From Terribacillus halophilus (GTDB lineage: Bacteria > Bacillota > Bacilli > Bacillales > Amphibacillaceae), in NCBI RefSeq assembly GCF_900162685.1, contig NZ_LT727827.1:225272-289271 (forward strand): a stretch of 64,000 bases of DNA, given 5' to 3'. The translations under genes were made by a program, and so were the position numbers. Under the pieces are notes generated by a model. That model did no database searches, was not told the DNA's origin, and worked only from the letters and a program-made list of their open reading frames with translations. This document shows positions 24,464 to 35,883 of this stretch, in pieces (the first letter of the stretch is position 1; the number at the start of each line of letters is the position of its first letter).

Positions 24464-24889
24464 TTAAAACAATGGTCCATCAAATCCATTTAACCTTGCA
24501 ATCACACCAACTTGTCCAGCATGATACGCTTCATGTGAATACACATGGTGAAACAGCCATTGCATTGTCGGCTCAGAAGGCGGCCGCCAGCCATCCGAAA
24601 AATCAGGTACATCAACCAATCGTTCCCACTCTTTCTCCTTCAAGGAATGTAAAACCTTGTCTGTTTCTTCTCGGATACGGATATAGTTGGTTAATGGATT
24701 CTGATTGTCCAATTTCCTGCTGTTTTGTTTCATTCCAATTTGAAATACCCAGTAGTCTTCCGTTTGCGCCATATGCTCGATTACCCAGGAAATACTGTTA
24801 TGATAGGCGTTAGCCTGCCATTTTTCAGCGGTTAGTTGCTGTAAGTAAGGTATTAAAATTTTCCTTACATCATTACGGTATGGAAACAA
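24464..24889 (-). CDS. DinB family protein (putative metal-dependent thiol transferase)
   Basis: 141 residues; TTG start at 24889 three bases after GAGGAAG. A DinB-like four-helix bundle with a probable metal triad: His39 in VIEHMAQTE and the pair in HHVYSHEAYHAGQ near residues 114-126. The superfamily includes bacillithiol S-transferases (BstA/YfiT) active in detoxification. It begins a probable operon with VOC and GNAT genes. Confidence 0.78.
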   Translation of the reverse strand: MFPYRNDVRKILIPYLQQLTAEKWQANAYHNSISWVIEHMAQTEDYWVFQIGMKQNSRKLDNQNPLTNYIRIREETDKVLHSLKEKEWERLVDVPDFSDGWRPPSEPTMQWLFHHVYSHEAYHAGQVGVIARLNGFDGPLF

Positions 24890-24990
24890 ACTTCCTCATC
24901 TCCTTAGATTTACAAGTGACAATATATAGAATATTTTATCAATACATACAATAACCGGAAAGTAAAGTGCCATATTAATTTTTGCTGTAT

Positions 24991-25024
24991 ATAAAAAGCC
25001 CCTGCACGCACATGCAGGGACTTT
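24991..25024 (-). terminator. Terminator of the arabinofuranosidase/transport operon
   Basis: AAGCCCCTGCA / TGCAGGGaCTT stem, T-run on the minus strand, four bases beyond the GH43 stop. Marks the 3' end of the operon that begins at 33998. Confidence 0.85.
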
Positions 25025-25027
25025 CCG

Positions 25028-26173
25028 TTACTCTATAATAATTTTCGCTTTAGGTACTACTGCTATATCTGTCTTATACCCTGGTTCACCGAAATAAGGC
25101 ATCTCATCCTTCCAAAAGAAACGCTGTACACGTGCATGCCGGTTTGGATCATAAAGCGGATTGCCTTCAATCTCCTTATAAGGTCTGGCATGGTAGACGA
25201 GCAGATCAAAGCCATCTTCTGTCACCGTAAAGCTGTTGTGCCCTGGCCCGTAAAGACCAGTATCAGCAGAGCTCGTCAGCACAGGCTCTGGCACTTTTGT
25301 CCAAGCAGCAGGATCCAGCAGATCAGCATCTTCATCCGCATATAAAAGTCCCATAACATAACGGTCATCGGTCGCACTTGCGGAAAAGGTTAGAAACACC
25401 TTGCCATAACGGCGAAGAAAGGCAGGGCCCTCATTTACATCAAAACCTGCTCTTTCCCAGTCATACTCTGGCTTGGTGAGCAGCACCTGTTCACCTTTGA
25501 TTGTCCATGGGTTCTCCATTTCGGCGATATAAAGATTGGAAATGGTGTCGTTCTCTGTTTTTTGCGCCCAGACAAGATACTGCTTGTTATGATGTTCGAA
25601 CGTCGTTGCGTCCAAGGAGAAGCTCTGAAATTCGGTATTAATAGCTCCCTTTACTGTCCATTCATCCTTTAGCGGATCACCACCACATTCAAATACATAC
25701 GGGCGGATGGCCCACACATCCTTCTTGTCTCCCGCTGCAACATGTATGTACCATTTACCGTTAATATGATGCAACTCTGGAGCCCAAATATGTTCTGATA
25801 GAATACCAGATTCATGCGCCCGCCACACTGTATGCTCCTCTGCTTCGCGCAATCCCTCTATCGTCTTCGCACGGCGCAGGACGATTCTGTCATACTTCGG
25901 ATAGGAGCCAGTAAAGTAATAGAACCCGTCATCTGCTTTCAAAATATAAGGGTCCGCTCGCTGGGCAATGAAAGGCTCCGGATAATTTTCTACTACTATT
26001 TCCCCTTCTACTTCATACACTCCAGCCCTGCTCGTATCAGGTAAAGCCGACCAGCTGACAGGATAGGCGGCTTGCACGCCTTCTTCTATTTGAACATCTA
26101 CTGCTGTCGGCAATTCGATTGTTTCTCCTTGTTTAACATGCACTTCAATTGGATTAACACTGTCGATTTTCAT
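25028..26173 (-). CDS. GH43 family arabinosidase with N-terminal Ig-like domain, cytoplasmic
   Basis: 381 residues. An N-terminal Big_4-like Ig domain (about 1-65) precedes a five-bladed GH43 domain. Candidate catalytic residues: Asp74 (base, RADPYILK), Asp near 188 (pKa modulator, SLDATTF) and Glu near 246 (acid, NEGPAFLRR). No signal peptide, so it acts in the cytoplasm on imported arabino-oligosaccharides. It is the last gene of the abfA-araPQ operon. Ig-like domains are usually found on exported enzymes, which makes this architecture slightly odd. Confidence 0.85.
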   Translation of the reverse strand: MKIDSVNPIEVHVKQGETIELPTAVDVQIEEGVQAAYPVSWSALPDTSRAGVYEVEGEIVVENYPEPFIAQRADPYILKADDGFYYFTGSYPKYDRIVLRRAKTIEGLREAEEHTVWRAHESGILSEHIWAPELHHINGKWYIHVAAGDKKDVWAIRPYVFECGGDPLKDEWTVKGAINTEFQSFSLDATTFEHHNKQYLVWAQKTENDTISNLYIAEMENPWTIKGEQVLLTKPEYDWERAGFDVNEGPAFLRRYGKVFLTFSASATDDRYVMGLLYADEDADLLDPAAWTKVPEPVLTSSADTGLYGPGHNSFTVTEDGFDLLVYHARPYKEIEGNPLYDPNRHARVQRFFWKDEMPYFGEPGYKTDIAVVPKAKIIIE

Positions 26174-26191
26174 CTTATCTCCTCCAAATTC

Positions 26192-26977
26192 TTAAGCGAA
26201 TGGAAGTTCCTTAATGGAAGGCAGAATTAAATCGGGCTTAATGCTCGAAATAGCTGCCTGCTCCTTTGTTGTATTGCCTGTCAGCACTAATGCTGTCTTT
26301 AGCCCGAACATAGCTCCCATTGCTATGTCTGATGTCAAACTGTCGCCGACGATCATTGTCTTTTCCGGATTGCTGCCTGCTTGCTGCATGACTTTTTGAT
26401 ACATAAAGTGAGATGGTTTACCGACGATAATATCGGTTTTCTTCCCTGTTGATGCTTCAATTGCGCCGATCAAACCGCCGACGTCGAGCTGCAGACCGTC
26501 CTTGCCTGGAAAAACAGGGTCCTGATTTGTAGCAAGTATTCTCGCTCCATGGATAACGGCGCGAAACGCTTGATTCAAATCATGATACGTAACACCAGTG
26601 TGCAAAGAAATAACCAGCCAATCGGCATCTTCAGGCTTTGCAGCAAGTGTCAAACCCGCTTCCTGCAATTCCTCCCGAAGCCCCTCTTCCCCAAGCACCC
26701 AAACTGGCAGCTTCGGATAATGTGTCTGCAAGTAATCAGCCGCAAGATACGAAGACATAATAATGTCTTCCTTCTCCCAGTGAATACCTTGCTCCTGAAA
26801 ATAAGCAGCAATCTGCGTTCTGGAGTGGGTGCCTCGATTACTCAATCCAATCACGCGTTTGCCAGCTTCCTGCAAGGTACGTATCGTATCCGCAGCTCCG
26901 TCAATCAGCATGAAATCTTTCCATACGGTACCGTCCAAATCAAATAAAACTGCGTCCAGCTCCTGATAATACGTCAT
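26192..26977 (-). CDS. araL: AraL-type HAD sugar phosphatase (NagD family)
   Basis: 261 residues, HAD class IIA. Motif I LFDLDGTVW (Asp13, Asp15), motif II GLSNRGTHS, motif III Lys (VGKPSHF) and motif IV VGDSLTSDIAMG are intact. B. subtilis AraL is a promiscuous sugar-phosphate phosphatase encoded in the arabinose operon, thought to limit toxic sugar-phosphate build-up. Good GGAGG upstream. It lies between the DUF6171 gene and the GH43 gene. Confidence 0.85.
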   Translation of the reverse strand: MTYYQELDAVLFDLDGTVWKDFMLIDGAADTIRTLQEAGKRVIGLSNRGTHSRTQIAAYFQEQGIHWEKEDIIMSSYLAADYLQTHYPKLPVWVLGEEGLREELQEAGLTLAAKPEDADWLVISLHTGVTYHDLNQAFRAVIHGARILATNQDPVFPGKDGLQLDVGGLIGAIEASTGKKTDIIVGKPSHFMYQKVMQQAGSNPEKTMIVGDSLTSDIAMGAMFGLKTALVLTGNTTKEQAAISSIKPDLILPSIKELPFA

Positions 26978-26999
26978 AGCAGTCGCCTCCTTTCTTCCA

Positions 27000-27257
27000 T
27001 TATACCTGCTGCCAGCGGTCTCCGTCAGGATCAGGACAGCGCTTATACGGAAGGGAAGCCCGAAACTGAATAAAACAGCCGCAGTGAGCGCATGTATGTT
27101 CTGCAGTCAAAGATGGACAAGTATTGCAAATCGCTAAACGCGCCGACACCGCAGCTTCATCTGCTAAAATAGGTTCCAACGCTAACTGCTCTCGGACAAG
27201 CACCTCGGCTTCTGCTGCAGAATAGCTTTTTCTCTTCGGACAAGTCGGACAAGTCAT
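27000..27257 (-). CDS. Small cysteine-rich protein (DUF6171-like)
   Basis: 85 residues with four Cys pairs in zinc-knuckle-like spacing: CPTCPKRK, CNTCPS, CAHCGCF and a late RCPDPDGD. The last two pairs look like a zinc ribbon. Its ATG overlaps the end of araM (27254-27257), so it is co-translated. Such proteins are annotated DUF6171 in Bacillaceae and their function is unknown; the position inside an arabinose operon suggests a role with AraM or AraL, or simple hitch-hiking. Confidence 0.65.
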   Translation of the reverse strand: MTCPTCPKRKSYSAAEAEVLVREQLALEPILADEAAVSARLAICNTCPSLTAEHTCAHCGCFIQFRASLPYKRCPDPDGDRWQQV

Positions 27258-28467
27258 CGGCTGCCAATTCGATCCTGCAGCGGATAACTGATTGGCTCTT
27301 TTTTATATTGATTCATGAGCAGCAATCCTGTACAGCGATCACGCAGATGATAAGCTTCATTTAAACTATCCTGTACAAGTGATTCCTGGATGCCAATCTC
27401 ATCTGCTGTCGCAGGAGCCCCCACTTGATATAAGTAATATTGCAATGCTTCTGGCGTAGGCAGTGCGGCGATTTTCAGCCGGATATCCTGCCAGTATTCC
27501 TGCAATAAAAGAGCATAATCACCTTCTGCTTCCAGCGGATCAAACTGTTCACTCCAGTTTTTATAAAGTTCGGTGATGATTGCACACGCGACACCAACTT
27601 TGGATCCATGCAGCAGCTGTCTTTTGTCGGCTTCCAGCAAATGCATCTCCCAATAATGAGACAAGTGATGCTCTGCTCCAGAAGCGGGCCGGGAAAAGTC
27701 CAGTACTTGCATCACAAGGCCCGATTCAATCAGTGCCTCCATCAAAATTTTGATGCCGGCTTCATTTGCTTTGGCGATCTCCTCCACATGCTCCACACAG
27801 TTATCAAGCGACTGCCTTGTCATCTTTGCGGCTAGCGCATTATACGGTTCTTTTCCAACTAAAGCAGAAATCTCCCAATCCAACAGAGATGTGAACTTTC
27901 CTAAAATATCGCCAAACCCCGCAGCTGTCAGTGCACGTGGTGCAGCACATAAAATATTGAGATCAGCAAAAACTGCGACTGGTGCTGCCGTTTGAATTGT
28001 CTGCTTCACACCGCGTAAGATTAATGGTGCACCTTTGGAGGTAAAACCATCAACAGATGCCGCTGTCGGGACACTCACAAATGGAATCGAAAGCTTCTGA
28101 CTGCAAAAACGGGTAATATCGTGAATCGTCCCCGCCCCTACAGCTAGCAGCACATCTGTATCCATTGGTGTTTCGACAAGCACTTGTACGAGCGAGGCTT
28201 CATCTGCATTCACCTGATCATGGTGATTCGCAACCAATTCAACCATCTGAACTCGAATGCCGTTATCTTGCAAATGCACCGCGAGCTGCTCACCTGCTGC
28301 AGCTCTTGTTTGAGCATCTACAAGGAGAACTGCCTGCGACCAGTTTTTTTCTTTTAAGAAGGATGCGACAGAAGTGAGCGCTCCTGCTTCTACTTCCAAT
28401 CGTGGAAAAGTGTCAGCGTTAATTCCATATTCTTCAGCTAATGCGAGCAAATCTGCCGAAAGCTGCA

Positions 28468-28468
<1 letters not shown>
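27254..28468 (-). CDS. araM: AraM, sn-glycerol-1-phosphate dehydrogenase
   Basis: 404 residues of the iron-containing alcohol dehydrogenase-like/EgsA family: NAD(P) loop VLLAVGAGTIHDITRF, VPTAASVDGFTSKGAP, and metal His residues in the AEHHLSHYWEM and LLHGSKVG segments. B. subtilis AraM is a Ni-dependent G1P dehydrogenase making glycerol-1-phosphate from DHAP. The start codon overlaps the upstream abfA2 stop (TAATG). Its role within arabinose clusters is unclear. Confidence 0.88.
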
Positions 28469-29958
<1,490 letters not shown>

Positions 29959-29989
29959 GCGAATCGCTCCAATCTTTATTCAAAATGAA

Positions 29990-30613
29990 TTAGCTCGCTA
30001 ATTGTTTTTGCTGTTTCATCGTGTTGAATACTTTCAGGCTCAGCCACATCCATCCGAAGGCACTGAAACTGAAACAGAAGAACAGCAGCAGTACAGGCAA
30101 ACCGATGGAATGATACAGAACCGCAAATAAAAGCACCCCAATCGAGAGCGTCATATGAAACCTCGTGAGGCCAATAATGAATGCATTCTTCACTATCTGG
30201 AAAGTTCCTGCCTTATATTGCGCCAGCAACGGAAAACTCCAGATGACGACTGTCACATAAAACAAAATGAGGACGTAGAAAAGGAATGGAACTAGGAAGA
30301 ACAACTGCCCATCCGCCTGCCCGATAAGCAGAAAGTTGATATACAGAATGAACCCTGCTGCTGCCAGCAGCCATCCGAGCTTGTTCGCTGCCCAAAATTC
30401 TTCTTTGTAAGCGCGACGGAATGCTGGATGAAGCTTTACTTCCTCCCCATTCAATAGTTTTCGAGAAACCTGTAAAGCAGCTACTGTTGCCGGCGCCACA
30501 CCAGCAATGAACAAACCTAACAGACTGTATAGTAAAAACAAGGCATTCAAATAGGCAAAACGTGTAATCCATAACAGCGTTTTATCTAAGTTTTTCAACC
30601 CTTTTTTCAGCAT
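29990..30613 (-). CDS. YesL-like DUF624 membrane protein
   Basis: 207 residues with five or six hydrophobic segments and the DUF624 pattern (GLFIAGVAPATVAALQVSRKLL near residues 32-53). DUF624/YesL proteins are regularly encoded beside polysaccharide ABC importers and are thought to be accessory, but have no proven function. It sits between araQ (65-base gap) and the second GH51 gene. Confidence 0.8.
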   Translation of the reverse strand: MLKKGLKNLDKTLLWITRFAYLNALFLLYSLLGLFIAGVAPATVAALQVSRKLLNGEEVKLHPAFRRAYKEEFWAANKLGWLLAAAGFILYINFLLIGQADGQLFFLVPFLFYVLILFYVTVVIWSFPLLAQYKAGTFQIVKNAFIIGLTRFHMTLSIGVLLFAVLYHSIGLPVLLLFFCFSFSAFGWMWLSLKVFNTMKQQKQLAS

Positions 30614-30678
30614 CTTCCTAACCCCTTTCCTTTAATACACAGGCTGCTAGTTCAATAGACAAACTAGCAGCCCACCCA

Positions 30679-31521
30679 TCAGCCTTTCACACCGCCGACA
30701 GTCAAACCAGAAATAAAGTAACGCTGGAAGAATAAGAACAGAATAACGATTGGAATAATCGTCATGACCGACCCAGCAATCAGGATGTCGTAGTTGTTGC
30801 CGTATGGTGTTAGCAGTGTTGCGAGTCCAAGCGGCAATGTGAACATATCATTCGATCGGAGCACCAAAAGCGGCCATAGGAAGTTATTCCAGCTGCCCAG
30901 CCCTTGCAAAATAGCCATTGCTGCAAGTGACGGCCCCATTAACGGCAGCATAATTTTAAAGAAGATACCGTATTCGGTGGATCCATCAATCCGAGCTGCG
31001 TCCATTAATTCTTTCGGCAAGCCAAGTGCATATTGCCGGAAAAAGAACACAGCTACAGGTGCCACTATGCCCGGCAGGATGACGCCTAGATACGTATCAA
31101 CCAGCATCATATCAATCATGAGCTGGAAGAGCGGCAGCATAAGAATCTCAAATGGCACCATAAGGATAAACACTACAGCGACAAAGAAAAGATTACTGCC
31201 TTTAAAGTCGTACATCGCAAGCGCATAGCCGACCATGGAAGAAAAGAAGAGGGACAGGACGATCATGAGCGCTGAAATCCATAAACTGTTTCCATACCAA
31301 GTCCAATATTCTGCCGACTGGGTAAAGATGTACGTGTAGTTGCTTAGCGTTAATTCACTCCAAGGAAAACTGAACGATATCCCATTCCGCATTAGGGAAG
31401 AAGACGGGATAAACGAAGACAGCACCATACTGATAATCGGGAAAAGCGCAATCAAGCTGACGATGGCCATGACAACAGTGGCAATGATGCTGAGCAGTTT
31501 ACTGTTATTCTTTTTCATCAT
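30679..31521 (-). CDS. araQ: Arabino-oligosaccharide ABC transporter permease AraQ
   Basis: 280 residues, six TM helices, MalG-type permease with the EAA loop ELMDAARIDGSTEYGIFFKIMLPLMGPS (about 180-207; key EAA-G motif). Forms the membrane channel with AraP and takes substrate from AraN. Start ATG overlaps the araP stop (31518-31521). No ATPase gene is in the cluster, so a shared ATPase such as MsmX elsewhere is expected. Confidence 0.9.
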   Translation of the reverse strand: MMKKNNSKLLSIIATVVMAIVSLIALFPIISMVLSSFIPSSSLMRNGISFSFPWSELTLSNYTYIFTQSAEYWTWYGNSLWISALMIVLSLFFSSMVGYALAMYDFKGSNLFFVAVVFILMVPFEILMLPLFQLMIDMMLVDTYLGVILPGIVAPVAVFFFRQYALGLPKELMDAARIDGSTEYGIFFKIMLPLMGPSLAAMAILQGLGSWNNFLWPLLVLRSNDMFTLPLGLATLLTPYGNNYDILIAGSVMTIIPIVILFLFFQRYFISGLTVGGVKG

Positions 31522-32459
31522 CTGCCCTCCTTCTTAAATGTTCCTGTCGCAATCAAGTAAATAATACTGATGACGAAGATGATAAGCATGAGCACAACGC
31601 CTAATGCAGCACCAAAGCCCATGTCGTTTTGCTGAATTCCTTGCTGATAAATATAAGCCGCAATAGAAAGACCAATGTTACCTGGTGAACCGACCGCCCA
31701 GAATACATAACTCTCTTCGAACATTCGGAAACCATTAATAATGGTAATCGTACTAACGAATACAATGATTGGCTTCAGCATTGGCATCGTGATAAAACGG
31801 AAACGCTGCATTCTTGTTGCACCATCAATTTGTGCTGCTTCATACATTTCATCCGGCACGTTCTGCAAAGCAGCTAGGAAGTACAGTATATTTACGCCTA
31901 TCCAGCGCCAGCTGGCTAGGAGTACCATGAGCAAGATTGCCGCCCACGGCGAAAACATCCATTTTACAGAATCAAACCCGAAAAATCCGATGAACTGGTT
32001 TGCTACTGCACTGTCTTGTTCACTGAACATGAAGCGAAAGATCATCCCGCCGACGATTGTTGATGTAAGGGCAGGAATAAACAGTGATGCTCGGAAAATA
32101 TTTCGGAAACGCACATGCTTCGAATTCAGTATAACGGCGAGTACCATCGGAATGATGGTCAAAATCAATACGGTGAGAATAACATAAATCGTCGTATTCG
32201 ATACAGCTCGGTAGAACGTCGGATTGAATACACGTTCATAATTGCTCATCCCAATGAATTCCACTTGTCCTGGCAGCACGCTCTGAAAACTCATCATCAC
32301 ACCTTGAATAGCTGGATAAACGGTAAACAGAAGCAGTGACAAAACAAATGGTGAAATGAAAACAAAAGGCACTACTTTTTTAGAATTTAGAAATCGGACG
32401 AACTTGTTTTGTTTTTTTCGATCTGGTACCGGTGTCACTGGATTTGTAACTGTGTTCAC
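31518..32459 (-). CDS. araP: Arabino-oligosaccharide ABC transporter permease AraP
   Basis: 313 residues, six TM helices, MalF-type permease with the EAA loop EMYEAAQIDGATRMQRFRFI (about 210-229). GTG start at 32459, six bases after GGGGGG. It follows abfA by 12 bases and is coupled to araQ by a four-base overlap. Confidence 0.9.
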   Translation of the reverse strand: MNTVTNPVTPVPDRKKQNKFVRFLNSKKVVPFVFISPFVLSLLLFTVYPAIQGVMMSFQSVLPGQVEFIGMSNYERVFNPTFYRAVSNTTIYVILTVLILTIIPMVLAVILNSKHVRFRNIFRASLFIPALTSTIVGGMIFRFMFSEQDSAVANQFIGFFGFDSVKWMFSPWAAILLMVLLASWRWIGVNILYFLAALQNVPDEMYEAAQIDGATRMQRFRFITMPMLKPIIVFVSTITIINGFRMFEESYVFWAVGSPGNIGLSIAAYIYQQGIQQNDMGFGAALGVVLMLIIFVISIIYLIATGTFKKEGR

Positions 32460-32471
32460 AACAATCCCCCC

Positions 32472-33998
<1,527 letters not shown>

Positions 33999-34018
33999 TC
34001 ATTCCACTCCCTTTATAT

Positions 34019-34032
34019 TGATAACGCTTACA
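34019..34032 (-). promoter_or_regulatory. Perfect cre site in the abfA leader
   Basis: TGATAACGCTTACA satisfies every position of TGWNANCGNTNWCA. It lies 21 bases before the abfA start and downstream of the promoter, so CcpA would act as a roadblock. Confidence 0.88.
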
Positions 34033-34039
34033 AATATAG

Positions 34040-34070
34040 TAAAAAAAGAAGGCGATTCGCATCGCGCCTT
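34040..34070 (-). terminator. Terminator-like hairpin inside the abfA 5' leader (possible attenuator)
   Basis: Minus strand: AAGGCGCGAT, loop GCGA, ATCGCCTT then CT7. It lies downstream of the predicted abfA promoter (34134-34162) and upstream of the gene, separate from the araN terminator at 34188. It could attenuate transcription. Confidence 0.6.
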
Positions 34071-34125
34071 GTACGAACATATTTTGGAGACACCTCGTTA
34101 ACTGGAAATATGTACGTATAAGTTT
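34069..34125. promoter_or_regulatory. Two AraR boxes at the abfA promoter
   Basis: AAATATGTACGTATAAGTTT at 34106-34125 and TTGTACGAACATAT at 34069-34082 match the AraR motif built around TTGTACGTACAA. The first covers the predicted transcription start, the second is in the leader about 37 bases downstream, a spacing suited to cooperative binding. Confidence 0.8.
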
Positions 34126-34133
34126 ATATATTT

Positions 34134-34162
34134 AGTATAGTCAGAAATCACTTTAAAAACAA
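34134..34162 (-). promoter_or_regulatory. Promoter of the abfA-araPQ operon
   Basis: TTGTTT (34157-34162), 17 bases, TATACT (34134-34139) on the minus strand, just upstream of the first AraR box. Confidence 0.7.
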
Positions 34163-34187
34163 GCATTTTTTGCAACATTAACTATAC

Positions 34188-34222
34188 AAAAAACCGAGCA
34201 GCTTGCAGAACCGCTGCTCGGA
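34188..34222 (-). terminator. Terminator between araN and the abfA operon
   Basis: CCGAGCAGC / GCTGCTCGG stem-loop with T6 on the minus strand, 18 bases beyond the araN stop. It separates the binding-protein gene from the permease operon. Confidence 0.9.
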
Positions 34223-34239
34223 GATAGTTAAAATCATCC

Positions 34240-35580
34240 TTATTTTTTCATGGTGCTCTCAATCTTATCAGCAGCCTCTTTCATTGCTTCCTCTGGTGTT
34301 TTGTTCTTCTGCCTTAACACAGAATCGGCGATGATTGTGTTATATTCAGTGGAGACATCTGGTGTACTTTCCGTAATATTAAGCGTGTTGATTTCATCTT
34401 TTACTTCCAACAACATATCGAAGATGCCATCACCAAAGAATTGATAGTATTTGTTATCTTCTTTGACTGCATCGCTTTCCCATACATCCCAGCGAGGCGG
34501 GTCAAATCCAAGAACCTTCCACAAGTTAATGCTTCCCTCTTCTGAAATCTTCGTATACGCAAGGAATTCTTTAGCCAGATCCGTACTTTCGGACTGGTTT
34601 GTTACCGCTGTGCCTGTTCCGCCCATACCAGCTGAACGTTTGCCGCCTTCTTCCCACGCAGGAAGTGGTTTAATCGCAATCTTCCCTTCCATCTCTGGCA
34701 TATTATCAAGGAAACGCCCCATATACCAAAGCGGAGCTAAAATGGCAGCAGATTTACCTTCTGTGTAATATTTATAAAAGTCTTCTGACTGGTTTGTTCC
34801 GCCAGGAGTAAGCTCTGCAATTTTATCTGTATAAACCGTGTCATAAAGGAATTGCAATGTATCTATATTTGTTTCGTTATCGAGTGTCAAATTTCCTTCT
34901 GTATCAAAAAAATCAGAATCCTGCTGAGAGACCATCGGCCATAGATCCATTAAGAAGTCGGCAGTTCCGACGTTCCACATGAACGCATCTGTCTTTTCTG
35001 TTACTTGTTTGCCAGCTTCTACAAAATCATCCCAAGTCTGGATGGAATCAATATCAACGCCAGCTTGATCCATGATTTCTGTATTGTAATACATCACTGT
35101 GGCGCCTACATGTGTTGGTACTCCATAATATTCTCCGTCTTTTGCATATAATTCAAAACGAGCTGTGACGGAATCGTCCAATACTGGCTCTACATATTCA
35201 TTCATCGGTTCCAGCTGCGGCTTACCCTGCAAGAAGTTTGGAAACTTACTCAATTCAATATCTGCAATATCTGGTGCACCTTTACCAGACTGCAAGCTTA
35301 GCAGCAAATTGTTGTGCATCTGGTCAAATGGATATGTTTCTGCTGTAAGCTTGATCGGCCGGTCCGGAAATTCTTTATTCCAGCGTTCTGCCGATTCTTT
35401 AAACAAATCCATATGCTGCCCAACAAATGTCCAATAAGTCAATTCTGTTGCACCCTCTAAATCTGCGCCAACAACTTCTGTTTCATCCGCTTCACTGCCT
35501 CCACCGCCGCTGCCTTTACTGCAAGCAACTAATACGACAATCATGAGACCAATCATCAGCGTTTTTAAAACTTTCTTCAT
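34240..35580 (-). CDS. araN: Sugar-binding lipoprotein AraN of the arabino-oligosaccharide ABC importer
   Basis: 446 residues; start ATG at 35580, six bases after GAGGGGGTAG. A longer frame to 35790 covers the leader and lacks a ribosome site at its start. Signal peptide with lipobox LVAC, a Gly/Ser linker, then an extracellular solute-binding protein family 1 domain. It delivers arabinose oligomers to AraP/AraQ. It is its own transcription unit with promoter, AraR box, cre site and terminator. Confidence 0.92.
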   Translation of the reverse strand: MKKVLKTLMIGLMIVVLVACSKGSGGGGSEADETEVVGADLEGATELTYWTFVGQHMDLFKESAERWNKEFPDRPIKLTAETYPFDQMHNNLLLSLQSGKGAPDIADIELSKFPNFLQGKPQLEPMNEYVEPVLDDSVTARFELYAKDGEYYGVPTHVGATVMYYNTEIMDQAGVDIDSIQTWDDFVEAGKQVTEKTDAFMWNVGTADFLMDLWPMVSQQDSDFFDTEGNLTLDNETNIDTLQFLYDTVYTDKIAELTPGGTNQSEDFYKYYTEGKSAAILAPLWYMGRFLDNMPEMEGKIAIKPLPAWEEGGKRSAGMGGTGTAVTNQSESTDLAKEFLAYTKISEEGSINLWKVLGFDPPRWDVWESDAVKEDNKYYQFFGDGIFDMLLEVKDEINTLNITESTPDVSTEYNTIIADSVLRQKNKTPEEAMKEAADKIESTMKK

Positions 35581-35621
35581 CAAAGCTACCCCCTCATTTT
35601 TATTCATGGCAAGCACTTCTT

Positions 35622-35635
35622 TGAAAGCGTTCACT
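35622..35635 (-). promoter_or_regulatory. cre site in the araN leader
   Basis: TGAAAGCGTTCACT fits the cre consensus except for the final base. Downstream of the promoter, 42 bases before araN. Confidence 0.75.
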
Positions 35636-35737
35636 AAAGAGGTCATACCTCCCTTACCGTAATCAGCTAACGTGAGACAGTCTGGATGATAGCGCATACA
35701 TTTTTGTTCGTCAGCTTTTACGATGCGTGTTACATCT

Positions 35738-35766
35738 ATCCTAGCACCATGATACCAATCAGTCAA
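35738..35766 (-). promoter_or_regulatory. Promoter of araN
   Basis: TTGACT (35761-35766), 17-base spacer, TAGGAT (35738-35743) on the minus strand, giving a leader of about 150 bases. Confidence 0.7.
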
Positions 35767-35789
35767 TAAGTTTTCTCTCTTTTTCACCA

Positions 35790-35809
35790 AAACTTATACG
35801 AACAACTTT
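35790..35809. promoter_or_regulatory. AraR box upstream of araN
   Basis: AAACTTATACGAACAACTTT resembles the other AraR boxes (shared ACTTATACGAACA with the araR box at 37032 read in reverse). It lies upstream of the predicted -35. Confidence 0.7.
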
Positions 35810-35849
35810 AGGAACCTATTTCATAGCACATTTTTTTATTCATGATAGT

Positions 35850-35878
35850 AAAAAAGCTGAACAAACGTCAGCTCTCTT
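35850..35878 (-). terminator. Terminator of araR
   Basis: AGCTGA / TCAGCT stem with a seven-base loop and T6 on the minus strand, six bases beyond the araR stop. Confidence 0.75.
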
Positions 35879-35883
35879 TGTTT

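Noticed and set aside
35581..35790. 70-residue N-terminal extension of AraN
   Set aside because: It covers the araN promoter, leader and cre site, and the real ATG 35580 has a strong ribosome site directly before a lipoprotein signal peptide.
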